Source: Fibrobacter sp. UWB11 (lineage in GTDB: Bacteria; Fibrobacterota; Fibrobacteria; Fibrobacterales; Fibrobacteraceae). From it: a stretch of 64,000 bases of DNA. The stretch is taken from assembly GCF_900143015.1 (NCBI RefSeq), contig NZ_FSRT01000002.1:62001-126000 (forward strand), read 5' to 3'. The position numbers and the translations under genes were made by a program. Shown here in pieces: positions 46,628-54,907 of the stretch (within the stretch, counting starts at the first letter, position 1; each line of letters starts with the position of its first letter). The notes under the pieces were generated by a model, which had not been told where the DNA came from, did no database searches, and was given only the letters and a program-made list of their open reading frames with translations.

Positions 46628-49246
46628 ATGGCAGAGCAAAACAAGCGTATTCTCAAAGATTTTTTGAATGAACTTCTCGAAAAAGTCAACGGACACCGTT
46701 CCGACATATCGTCCGAAGACGTTTTAGAACAATTTATGGCATGGGCCGAGGCCCGCGGAACAACGTTATATCCCGCTCAAGAAGAAGCAATTTTGGAAAT
46801 TTTAGACGGCAAAAATGTCATTCTCAACACGCCGACCGGAAGTGGAAAATCCATGGTTGCGCTTGCTCTGCATTTCGACAGCCTTGTGCACAACCGCCGT
46901 AGCGTTTACACGTGCCCCATCAAAGCATTGGTGAACGAAAAATGGATGGCGCTCTGCAAGGAATTTGGCGCCGAAAACGTCGGACTTTCGACCGGTGACG
47001 CAACCGTCAACCGTGATGCGCCCATCATTTGCTGCACGGCAGAAATTCTTTCGAACATGGCGCTCTGTGAAGGCGAAACGCTCACCATCACAGACATCGT
47101 GATGGATGAATTCCATTACTATTCCGACCGCGAACGCGGTGTCGCCTGGCAAGTTCCGCTTTTGACGCTCCCGCAGTCGCGATTCCTTTTGATGAGTGCA
47201 ACCGTTGGCGCTACGGAATTTTTCGAACGCGACATGACAAAGCATACAGGTCGCGAATCGGTAACGGTCCGTTCTTCACAGCGCCCGGTGCCTTTGGACT
47301 TTAGCTATAGCACTACAGAAATTTCGACCGAAGTGCAAAAGCTCGTGAACGAAGGCAAAGCACCTGTTTACGTTGTTCACTTTACGCAGGCTGCGGCCGC
47401 AAGCAACGCCCAGAACTTTATGAGTCTGGACCTCTGCACCAAAGAAGAAAAAGTCAAAATTAACGAAGCGATTAAAGAGGTCCGTTTTTCTAGCCCATAC
47501 GGCCCGGATGTCAAGCGCTGGCTCAAGCAAGGCATTGGCATTCATCATGCAGGGCTCTTGCCCAAGTACCGCATTCTTTGCGAAAAGTTGGCGCAACAAG
47601 GTTTGCTCAAAGTCATTTGCGGAACAGACACGCTCGGCGTTGGCGTGAACGTTCCTATCCGCACGGTCCTTTTCACGCAGCTCTGCAAGTACAGCGGTGA
47701 CAAGACCGCCATTTTGACCGCGCGAGATTTTCACCAGATTGCAGGACGCGCAGGTCGTAAAGGTTTTGACAATGTCGGTTACGTTGTCGCGCAAGCGCCG
47801 GAACATGTCATCGAAAACTTGAAACTTGAAGCAAAGTCCCGCACGACCGGTAAAAAGTTCCAAAAGCGCAAACCGCCTGAACACGGCTACATTCCGTTTG
47901 ACGAAAACACATTCAAACGTTTGATTGACTCCGCACCGGAACCGCTTACATCAAGTTTCCAAGTCAACCACGGGATGCTTTTAAACATTTTAAGCCGCCC
48001 GACGGACGGCTGCCGTGCCATGCGAGCACTCCTTAAGGATTGCCACGAAAGTGCAGCAAGCAAAAAGCAGTTGCAGCACCGCGCCTTCCTCTTGTTCCGC
48101 AGTCTCGTCGAAAAGAAGATTATCGAATTTGTTCCAGCGGTAGCCAAAGGTTACAGCCACTTACGCGTTAACATGGACCTGCAAGATGACTTTTCGATGA
48201 ACCAACCGCTTTCGCTGTACCTGCTCGACACACTGCCGAAGCTCGACAAGGACTCGCCAGAATACGCACTCGATGTCATTACCTTGTGCGAAAGTATTCT
48301 TGAAAATCCTGATGCCATTTTGCGCATCCAGCAAAGCAAAGCTCGCGATGCCCGCATGAACGAACTCAAAGCGCAGGGCATGGAATACAACCAGCGTCTC
48401 GAAGAACTGGAAAAAGTCGAATACCCCAAGCCGCTCCGTGACTTTATCTACGATACGTTCGACGCCTTTGCCGATATTCACCCATGGGTAGACGAAAACA
48501 TTGAGCCAAAATCTATTGTGCGCGAAATGTTCGAGAATTTCAGCACATTCAGTGGTTACGTAAAGCAGTACAATTTGCAACGCATGGAAGCAATTTTGCT
48601 GCGCCACTTGAACGGCGTTTACAAGGTGCTTTCGCAGACAGTTCCCGACGGCTACAAGAACGAAGAACTCTTGGAAATGCAGGATTACCTGGGCGAAATG
48701 ATCCGCCGCGTAGACTCGAGCCTCTTGGAAGAATGGGAAAAGATGGCGCATCCGGAAGATTACCAGAAACGCTTGGACGAAGGTACCGCCGAAGACGAAG
48801 CCGAGAAAGCATTCGGTGCAGACAAGGCCGCCGCCGACATCACTTACGACAAGAAGCGTTTCCTCAGCTTGGTGCGCCAACGCATTTTCCAGATTATGAT
48901 GAGCTTGCAAAAGCAAGACTTCAACGATGTGCTGGACAGCCTTGCCGACGACCTCGCCGAAGGCGAACTTTTGGCAGATGCCGATGGCACGCCATGGACC
49001 GAGAAGTGCCTCATCGAAACGATGGCCGCTTACACTGCCGAACACCACAGATTCCGTATGGATGTGGAAGGCCGTTCCCTCACCCACACTATCGTCACCT
49101 ACGAAGGCAACATTATGCAAATCCAGCAGATGCTGCAAGACGAGGAAGGATTTAACGATTGGAGCATTGATTTCACGGTCAATCTCGACGAAAGCCGAGA
49201 AGCCGGAATGCCATTAATAAAACTTGCACGGATTGGAGAAGTTTAG
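46628..49246 (+). CDS. Ski2-like DEAD/DEAH-box helicase (DUF3516 type)
   Basis: The 872-residue ATP-dependent helicase has Walker A in [14 protein letters not shown] (about 64-72), DEFHYYSD as motif [11 protein letters not shown] as motif III and [17 protein letters not shown] as motif VI. The long C-terminal half fits the DUF3516-type extension seen in bacterial Ski2-like proteins. The substrate, RNA or DNA, is unknown; in bacteria these enzymes are poorly studied. It is divergent from rfbA and followed after 24 bp by an outer-membrane protein gene, without an obvious functional link. Confidence 0.9.
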   Translation: MAEQNKRILKDFLNELLEKVNGHRSDISSEDVLEQFMAWAEARGTTLYPAQEEAILEILDGKNVILNTPTGSGKSMVALALHFDSLVHNRRSVYTCPIKALVNEKWMALCKEFGAENVGLSTGDATVNRDAPIICCTAEILSNMALCEGETLTITDIVMDEFHYYSDRERGVAWQVPLLTLPQSRFLLMSATVGATEFFERDMTKHTGRESVTVRSSQRPVPLDFSYSTTEISTEVQKLVNEGKAPVYVVHFTQAAAASNAQNFMSLDLCTKEEKVKINEAIKEVRFSSPYGPDVKRWLKQGIGIHHAGLLPKYRILCEKLAQQGLLKVICGTDTLGVGVNVPIRTVLFTQLCKYSGDKTAILTARDFHQIAGRAGRKGFDNVGYVVAQAPEHVIENLKLEAKSRTTGKKFQKRKPPEHGYIPFDENTFKRLIDSAPEPLTSSFQVNHGMLLNILSRPTDGCRAMRALLKDCHESAASKKQLQHRAFLLFRSLVEKKIIEFVPAVAKGYSHLRVNMDLQDDFSMNQPLSLYLLDTLPKLDKDSPEYALDVITLCESILENPDAILRIQQSKARDARMNELKAQGMEYNQRLEELEKVEYPKPLRDFIYDTFDAFADIHPWVDENIEPKSIVREMFENFSTFSGYVKQYNLQRMEAILLRHLNGVYKVLSQTVPDGYKNEELLEMQDYLGEMIRRVDSSLLEEWEKMAHPEDYQKRLDEGTAEDEAEKAFGADKAAADITYDKKRFLSLVRQRIFQIMMSLQKQDFNDVLDSLADDLAEGELLADADGTPWTEKCLIETMAAYTAEHHRFRMDVEGRSLTHTIVTYEGNIMQIQQMLQDEEGFNDWSIDFTVNLDESREAGMPLIKLARIGEV

Positions 49247-49270
49247 ATTATATTAAAAGAGGATGTTGGT

Positions 49271-50266
49271 ATGGATAACTATTCTCTTTTTAAAAATCTA
49301 CTTTCGAGGGGCATTTCGACAATTGCATTTGTTGTAATTGCCAGTGTTTCTTTTATCGGTTCCGCTCACGCCGAAGAATCAAAAAAAATTTCGCACGCGC
49401 TAAAGGTCGATTTCGCTTACTATCCCCAAAGCGACTATCAAAAAGGTGGTGATCACTTCGCTAAAATAACGGGCCCCTTTGACGGAATTCTCGCCAAGGC
49501 AACATGGAAATCAACATACACAATTCCCACGCCACTCGGCGAAGGCGAACTCCTTTCGGGAGCGAATGTAGAGCTCAACGGATCTCTAGAATTTTCACCT
49601 TTGAGCATACGTCCCATAGCAAAAGTTTCATTCACGCCACTTCCATTCCTTGTTTTTGACGTTGGTTCTAGTATTGGCTCGGGCTGGAACGCACTCGGCT
49701 TCGAAGGTTTCTGCAAATACAACGGTAGCACCTATAAAAACCTAACACCCTTTGCTCATTACTATCACGACCATTGGGTCGGCGCAACATTCCAATTCGA
49801 CACAGGTGAAATTTTTGAAGGCGACTGGACTCACGTCGTCATGGTCGCTAATTACCAGATGATTTACAAAGGAATCACGGGCCTCGAAAAAGGACAATTG
49901 TGGGCATGGCAAACAACCGAAGGCTACGCAAACGGACTCGGTTATGAATTCATTGCATTGCTCGGCTACCAGATGCCCAAAGTTGTCAACTTCGTTGGAA
50001 TCATGGCCGATATGTACGGGAACTATAGCAAAAAAGATTTTGGAGACTATGCCGATACTTTTGGCAAATTCATAACCGTCAAATTAAACTTTCTTGCAAG
50101 ACTTGCTTTAAACAAAACAAACTCCCTTACTATTGATGCTATAATAGCAAGCCGTAGAAGCTTTACCACAGACCACAAAAAAGGCGAGGAAGAACCTCAC
50201 CTTATTCAGTCTGGACGCGAATGGTATTTTGACAGCATTGCGTTCAGCTGGGAACGATCTTTCTAG
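49271..50266 (+). CDS. Exported, probably outer-membrane beta-barrel protein
   Basis: I do not recognise this 331-residue protein. It has a long signal peptide (cleavage near AHA/EE, residue 35) and then alternating hydrophobic and polar strands with aromatic girdle residues (LKVDFAYYPQS, LSIRPIAKVSFTPLPFLVFD, WVGATFQFDTG, FITVKLNFLARLAL), ending in Phe (WERSF), all typical of outer-membrane barrels. AGAGGATG precedes the ATG. Its last four bases overlap the stop of the convergent metal-exporter gene. Confidence 0.72.
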   Translation: MDNYSLFKNLLSRGISTIAFVVIASVSFIGSAHAEESKKISHALKVDFAYYPQSDYQKGGDHFAKITGPFDGILAKATWKSTYTIPTPLGEGELLSGANVELNGSLEFSPLSIRPIAKVSFTPLPFLVFDVGSSIGSGWNALGFEGFCKYNGSTYKNLTPFAHYYHDHWVGATFQFDTGEIFEGDWTHVVMVANYQMIYKGITGLEKGQLWAWQTTEGYANGLGYEFIALLGYQMPKVVNFVGIMADMYGNYSKKDFGDYADTFGKFITVKLNFLARLALNKTNSLTIDAIIASRRSFTTDHKKGEEEPHLIQSGREWYFDSIAFSWERSF

Positions 50267-51705
50267 GCTTCGCCACCGAATTCAAAGCCAGCTTCTTCGA
50301 TAGTTTTCTTTAAAGCCGCTTCGTCCACAGAACCTTCGATAACGAGTTCTTTTTTTGCGACATTTGCCGCAGCAAAGACAACGCCTTCGAGCGCAAACGC
50401 AGCTTTTTCGACACACGCTTTGCAGTGACTGCAAGTCATTCCAAAGACTTTGTATGTTTTCGTTTTCGGTTCCGATTCGTGTTCGTCATGTTCCTCGTCA
50501 TGGTCTTCATCATGACTGTGGCAGCAGCAATGTTCATGTTCTTCATCATCGTCATCATGGTCTTCGCAGCCACAATGAGAATCACAGCAACCACATCCGC
50601 AATGTCCATCGCAACCTTTATGTGCGAACTTTGCATAAATCATAAACAAAGCAAGGAGACCGGCACAAATGTAATCGAATACGCCTAGCGCTCCATGACC
50701 ATGACATTCAGCAGCGCCCTGCGGAAACATTGCCGAAAGGAACGTATCCATGAAGAACGTATCGACAATGAAGCCAAAGAACATCGCACCAAAAGCAATC
50801 GAGAACAAGTATGCAACGAGAGTGCGCTTACCAAAAGCCTTGCCAACCACAAGCATCGAAGCGATACTCGTTGCAGGGCCAGCCATCAAAAGCACAAGAG
50901 CTGCACCAGGAGTAATACCCTTTGCTACAAGCGCAAGCGCAAGCGGAATGGAGCCCGTCGCACACGTGTACATCGGCATCGCCAAAAGCAACACACAGAC
51001 CATGCAAAGAATCGGGTATTCACGCAATGCAAGGAACAGTTCGTTCGGGACAAATGCAGAAATCAACGCACCAAGCAAAAGACCAATCATAAGCCACTTG
51101 CTCACATCGCCCACCATATTGACGAGTCCATATTCGATGGTTTCACCGAGTTTTTGAACAAAAGTTTTTTTCGCGGTCGCTGAGTTTTTCGAGATGTCAC
51201 ACTCACAATGTTCATGATCGCCACAACCACAATGCTCATGATGATGTTCGTGAGAATCCTTGTATTCCGCACCAGCAACTTCCGCAGATTCATTGCGCGT
51301 TGCAAAATTTGTCAGCACACCGCCAAACATAGCAGTTGCAAAAGCAGCGATCGGACGCAGAATGGCAAACGGAAGTCCAAGCAAGGAGTATGTTGCCAAA
51401 ATAGAATCTACGCCCGTCGCAGGAGTCGAAATCAAAAAACTCACGCTTGCGCCCTTGCTAGCGCCTTCACGCCTGAGCGCAATCGATGTCGGAATCACGC
51501 CACAACTGCAAATCGGAAGCGGCACTCCAAATAAAGAGGCCCAAAGCACAGATGCAAAATTCGGCTTCGAAATTTTAGGCACATACACTTGATTCGGCAC
51601 CCACACATGCAAAATTCCTGCAAGCAAAAAGCCCAAAAGCAGGAACGGAGCCATTTCCGAAAACAGCGTAATAAATTCAAGAATAAAAGTTGTAATGTAT
51701 TCCAT
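50263..51705 (-). CDS. Permease with His-rich loops and C-terminal HMA domain (metal exporter, SO_0444-like)
   Basis: The 480-residue membrane protein matches the DUF318/ArsP-like permease family, SO_0444 Cu/Zn efflux type. Two homologous membrane halves (FLLGFLLAGILHVWVP and WLMIGLLLGALISAFVP) flank a cytoplasmic loop rich in His/Cys (about 150-175, HEHHHEHCGCGDHEHC). A second His/Asp/Cys-rich stretch (about 372-413) leads to a heavy-metal-associated domain (416-480, FGMTCSHCKAC). The upstream ArsR-type gene on the same strand, two bp away, has a zinc-type site, so zinc is the more likely substrate. Direction of transport is inferred from the family. Confidence 0.88.
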   Translation of the reverse strand: MEYITTFILEFITLFSEMAPFLLLGFLLAGILHVWVPNQVYVPKISKPNFASVLWASLFGVPLPICSCGVIPTSIALRREGASKGASVSFLISTPATGVDSILATYSLLGLPFAILRPIAAFATAMFGGVLTNFATRNESAEVAGAEYKDSHEHHHEHCGCGDHEHCECDISKNSATAKKTFVQKLGETIEYGLVNMVGDVSKWLMIGLLLGALISAFVPNELFLALREYPILCMVCVLLLAMPMYTCATGSIPLALALVAKGITPGAALVLLMAGPATSIASMLVVGKAFGKRTLVAYLFSIAFGAMFFGFIVDTFFMDTFLSAMFPQGAAECHGHGALGVFDYICAGLLALFMIYAKFAHKGCDGHCGCGCCDSHCGCEDHDDDDEEHEHCCCHSHDEDHDEEHDEHESEPKTKTYKVFGMTCSHCKACVEKAAFALEGVVFAAANVAKKELVIEGSVDEAALKKTIEEAGFEFGGEA

Positions 51706-51707
51706 GA

Positions 51708-52028
51708 CTATGCCTTTTTCTTATGCAAAATATGAGCAAGACCCGTATTGAAAATTTCGCCAATATGCTCGTCGTCGAGCGCGTAATAAATTTTACGCCC
51801 GTCACGAGTCGGCTTGACCAAGTTCGCCGTGCGCAAAATACGCAACTGGTGACTTACCACGGATTGTTCGAGGTTCAGCTTTTCGGCAATGGCACTTACC
51901 GACATCTCGCCCGAAAGCAAAAGATGAATCACACGGATACGTGTCGTATCGCCAAAGAACTTGAAAAACTCCGAAAGTTCAAACAGAGTATCGATAGAAA
52001 TATTTTGCATATTCGATGCTTTGCACAT
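51708..52028 (-). CDS. ArsR/SmtB-family zinc-type repressor
   Basis: The 106-residue winged-helix regulator has the recognition region LEQSVVSHQLRILRTANLV and wing TRDGRKIYYAL. After it, DEH, ten residues, H, two residues, H matches the alpha-5 metal site of SmtB and CzrA (D-x-H-x10-H-x2-H/E), which senses zinc or cobalt. No alpha-3 CxC site is present. It is expected to release the operator when metal binds and so induce the exporter that follows two bp later. An operator-like inverted repeat lies 33 bp upstream of its start. Confidence 0.93.
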   Translation of the reverse strand: MCKASNMQNISIDTLFELSEFFKFFGDTTRIRVIHLLLSGEMSVSAIAEKLNLEQSVVSHQLRILRTANLVKPTRDGRKIYYALDDEHIGEIFNTGLAHILHKKKA

Positions 52029-52055
52029 ACTCGTTCTCTTTTTTTAATTGTTTAA

Positions 52056-52080
52056 ATACATGAACAACAATTCATATATA
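52056..52080. promoter_or_regulatory. Probable ArsR/SmtB operator
   Basis: TGAA (52061-52064), six bases, TTCA (52071-52074), extended to ATGAA...TTCAT, is the half-site layout of ArsR/SmtB operators. It lies just upstream of the arsR-type gene. Confidence 0.6.
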
Positions 52081-52147
52081 CATATTTTCATTCATTATGT
52101 CAAGACGAACGCCTCATATTTCAGTCATTTTGGAGCAAAACACATCA

Positions 52148-52165
52148 AAACAGATTAATCTGTTT
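52148..52165. promoter_or_regulatory. 18-bp perfect palindrome
   Basis: AAACAGATT and AATCTGTTT form a perfect palindrome between the divergent arsR-type gene and the barrel gene at 52227. A second one, AATCCTTTAAAAGGATT, is at 52191-52207 directly before the latter's ribosome site. Both are operator candidates; the regulator is unknown. Confidence 0.45.
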
Positions 52166-52226
52166 ATTATATTATCATTACAAGCCAGGAAATCCTTTAA
52201 AAGGATTGTATTAAAAAGGAGTTTTT

Positions 52227-53108
52227 ATGAAAAAAATCGCAGCCAGTCTTTTGACCGTTCTCTGCGCTACCGCAATCGCAACCGCTCAAGACTATTCACA
52301 ATCTTCTGAATGGGATAACGCACAACCCGTAACAACAACCCCGGCTGCCGTTGAAGTTCCTGCTCCGGCATACAACGAACCGCAAGCCGCACAAGCGACT
52401 GCACAGCCTGCAACAACAACACAGGCCGAAGCCGCCCCAGCCGAAAGCAACGATTCCATGCCTATCGATGAACAGCCCGCCTACAATCCCAAAAAACAAG
52501 CAATCGGATTCGGCGCACGCGCATCATTCATCTATGGTAACTTCTGGGGCTTCAAGGACCTCGACGACTTGGACGCGCCTACAGGTTTCGGTGCTGATTT
52601 CGGTGTTGCAGCACGCTTCACCATCACGAAAGGACTTTTGTTCACTCCAGAAATCGCCTTCCGCCTCCTTTATCTTGAACACGGAGACGACGATTACACC
52701 AGAAACTTCGACATGACCTTCCTTGATTTCGCATTTTATGTACGAGGCGAAATTACAAAAACATTCTATCTTGAAGTCGGTCCGCAGATTTCTATCAACA
52801 CAAGCGGTGATTACACTATAGAAAACGAAAGCGGCGCTTACGATGATTTTGAAAACATCGAACAAAGCGCTGTCGAACTCGGCATCAATATCGGTCTCGG
52901 CTACCACATTTTGGACAATTTAACTGTCGGTTTTCGTTGGTACATGGGCTTCAACGACGTATTCCCTGACACGAAGTACCTCGACGAACTCACTGCAGAC
53001 GACTACGAAGGATCCAAAATCAAGAGCAGTGTCAAATGCTCGTTCTCTAACCTGAAGGGCGCACACACGATGATGTTCAAACTCGGTGTCACCTACTGGT
53101 TCATCTAA
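52227..53108 (+). CDS. Outer-membrane beta-barrel protein (OmpA-like N-domain/porin family)
   Basis: The 293-residue protein has a signal peptide (cleavage near ATA/QD, residue 20), a low-complexity Ala/Pro/Thr/Gln region to about residue 85, then an eight-strand-like barrel (QAIGFGARASFIYGNFWGF, LLFTPEIAFRLLYLEHG, LDFAFYVRGEI, FYLEVGPQISIN, LGINIGLGYHIL, TVGFRWYMGFND) ending in an aromatic residue and Ile (KLGVTYWFI). AAAAAGGAG precedes the ATG. It is divergent from the metal operon and followed after 12 bp by nnr. Function beyond an envelope role is unknown. Confidence 0.82.
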   Translation: MKKIAASLLTVLCATAIATAQDYSQSSEWDNAQPVTTTPAAVEVPAPAYNEPQAAQATAQPATTTQAEAAPAESNDSMPIDEQPAYNPKKQAIGFGARASFIYGNFWGFKDLDDLDAPTGFGADFGVAARFTITKGLLFTPEIAFRLLYLEHGDDDYTRNFDMTFLDFAFYVRGEITKTFYLEVGPQISINTSGDYTIENESGAYDDFENIEQSAVELGINIGLGYHILDNLTVGFRWYMGFNDVFPDTKYLDELTADDYEGSKIKSSVKCSFSNLKGAHTMMFKLGVTYWFI

Positions 53109-53120
53109 TACGGTGTAAAA

Positions 53121-54809
53121 ATGTATTCGCTCCAGTCTTTGAATTTGCAACCCATCCTTTCAACTGATGGCATGCGCGGTCTTGATACTGCGTCAAAGAA
53201 TTTCTTAGCAAACGAGAATACGAGCGAACCTTCCGAAAAAGACGTTATCCAAAGCGGATACACGTTAATGCAAGAAGCAGGGCTTGCGCTTTTCAAATTT
53301 GTTCAAGAAAAAGCGCTTGAGCCCATCGCTATTTTTATCGGTGGCGGCAACAATGGCGGAGACGGACTCGTACTTGCAAAACACCTTTTGCAAGCCGGGA
53401 TTAAAAGCACCGTATTCAGCCTCGCCAACGAAATCAAATTCAAGAACGAAGCCAAATTAGCCCTTGATGATTTTCAGCAAGCGGGCGGCTCCCTTTTTGA
53501 TTTCAAAAAAATTATAGAAGACCCCAAGCAAGCCTCACTCCTTTTGCACGAAGGTTTTAAACTCATTGTCGATTGCATGCTCGGGAACGGCGCCAAAGGC
53601 GAACTCCGCCAGGAATTTGCAAGCACCGTACAAGCAATAAACAATAGCGGTCTTCCAGTAATCGCAGCAGATGCCCCCACGGGTTATGATTCAAACGCAC
53701 ACATTTGCAACGACATTTGCATTCATGCAGATGAAACAATGTTGTTCGGATTTCCGCGGCTCGACGCCTACACAAAAGAAGGCGGACCATCATTTGGCAA
53801 AGTAGTTATCGCTCCGCTGAACTACCCTGCAGAACCCGTTCAGCAATTTGACGAAAGAGTTTATCTCATCACAGAAAGCGCCATTCCGCAACTCACGCCC
53901 AAACGTGACGAATGGGGAGACAAGCGTATTCAAGGCAGTCCATTAATTATTGCCGGCTCCAAGGGTATGCCGGGAGCAGCCGCGCTTTGCACAGAAGCAG
54001 CCCTCCGCAGTGGAGCAGGCCTTGTAACATTGGCCGTGCCGCAAAGCATCGCACAAGTTTTGCAAACTAAGCTCTCGGAACCTGTTTTTTGTAGACTCGA
54101 AGATAAAGCAGGCGAAAATTGCCGCGACGAAGCTCACAGCGAGAATCGCGGAGTTCTGCAACCTGAACACATCCCGACTTTATTAAAGCGCGCGAAACAC
54201 GCAAGCGCCACCGCCATTGGACCAGGGCTTTCGACAAACGCAGGCGCAGTCCAAGCCGTTCTTGATTTACTCCCGCAGTTGAGCGCACCGACCGTCATCG
54301 ATGCCGACGCATTAAACGCCATCGCGACATTGAACGAAGGCGCTATCAACACCGCTTCACAGGATTGCGCTGCAACAAATAACTGCGCGGCAGTACAGTA
54401 TTTGCGTGAGATGAAGGCGCCAGCGATTTTAACTCCGCACATTCGAGAATTTGCAAGGCTTTTCGGCAAACTCCCCGAAAACAGTTGCGAAATTCCGAGC
54501 CGATTAAGAGAAATCGCCACAAGCATAAATAAAGTAATTCTTTTAAAAGGAGCCCCCACCTTTATTGCAGCGCCCGATGCTAACGTTTATATCATTCCTG
54601 TCGCGAATTCCGGCATGGCAAAGGGCGGCAGCGGAGACGTTCTTACAGGCATTATCGTAGCCTTAATTTCGCAGGGGCTCGCCGTAACAGAAGCAGCCGT
54701 ACTCGGAGCTCTTTTGCACCAGAAAGCAGGACGCATCACACGTGAAGAACTCGGTGCATTCAGCATGCTCCCGAGCGATGTGATTAAGAATCTGCACAAA
54801 GCATTTTAA
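53121..54809 (+). CDS. nnr: Bifunctional NAD(P)HX epimerase/dehydratase
   Basis: Repairs damaged, hydrated NADH and NADPH. The 562-residue protein has the N-terminal epimerase domain (about 15-235, with FIGGGNNGGDGLVLAKHL) and the C-terminal ADP-dependent dehydratase of the ribokinase fold (about 255-560, with PLIIAGSKGMPGAAALC, PTVIDADALNAIA, and SGMAKGGSGDVLTGII). Two short inserts are unusual: a charged stretch near 330 (GENCRDEAHSENRG) and a Cys/Asn-rich one near 415 (TASQDCAATNNCAAV). Active-site motifs are intact. It may be cotranscribed with the barrel gene. Confidence 0.95.
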   Translation: MYSLQSLNLQPILSTDGMRGLDTASKNFLANENTSEPSEKDVIQSGYTLMQEAGLALFKFVQEKALEPIAIFIGGGNNGGDGLVLAKHLLQAGIKSTVFSLANEIKFKNEAKLALDDFQQAGGSLFDFKKIIEDPKQASLLLHEGFKLIVDCMLGNGAKGELRQEFASTVQAINNSGLPVIAADAPTGYDSNAHICNDICIHADETMLFGFPRLDAYTKEGGPSFGKVVIAPLNYPAEPVQQFDERVYLITESAIPQLTPKRDEWGDKRIQGSPLIIAGSKGMPGAAALCTEAALRSGAGLVTLAVPQSIAQVLQTKLSEPVFCRLEDKAGENCRDEAHSENRGVLQPEHIPTLLKRAKHASATAIGPGLSTNAGAVQAVLDLLPQLSAPTVIDADALNAIATLNEGAINTASQDCAATNNCAAVQYLREMKAPAILTPHIREFARLFGKLPENSCEIPSRLREIATSINKVILLKGAPTFIAAPDANVYIIPVANSGMAKGGSGDVLTGIIVALISQGLAVTEAAVLGALLHQKAGRITREELGAFSMLPSDVIKNLHKAF

Positions 54810-54907
54810 CACATCCCGCGCCAAAACATCATCGTCAATCATGCCAAAGCCAACTTTGGCGCGATATTCGACTCGGCTCTTTTTGGCAAATTACTACATT
54901 CCCTAGT

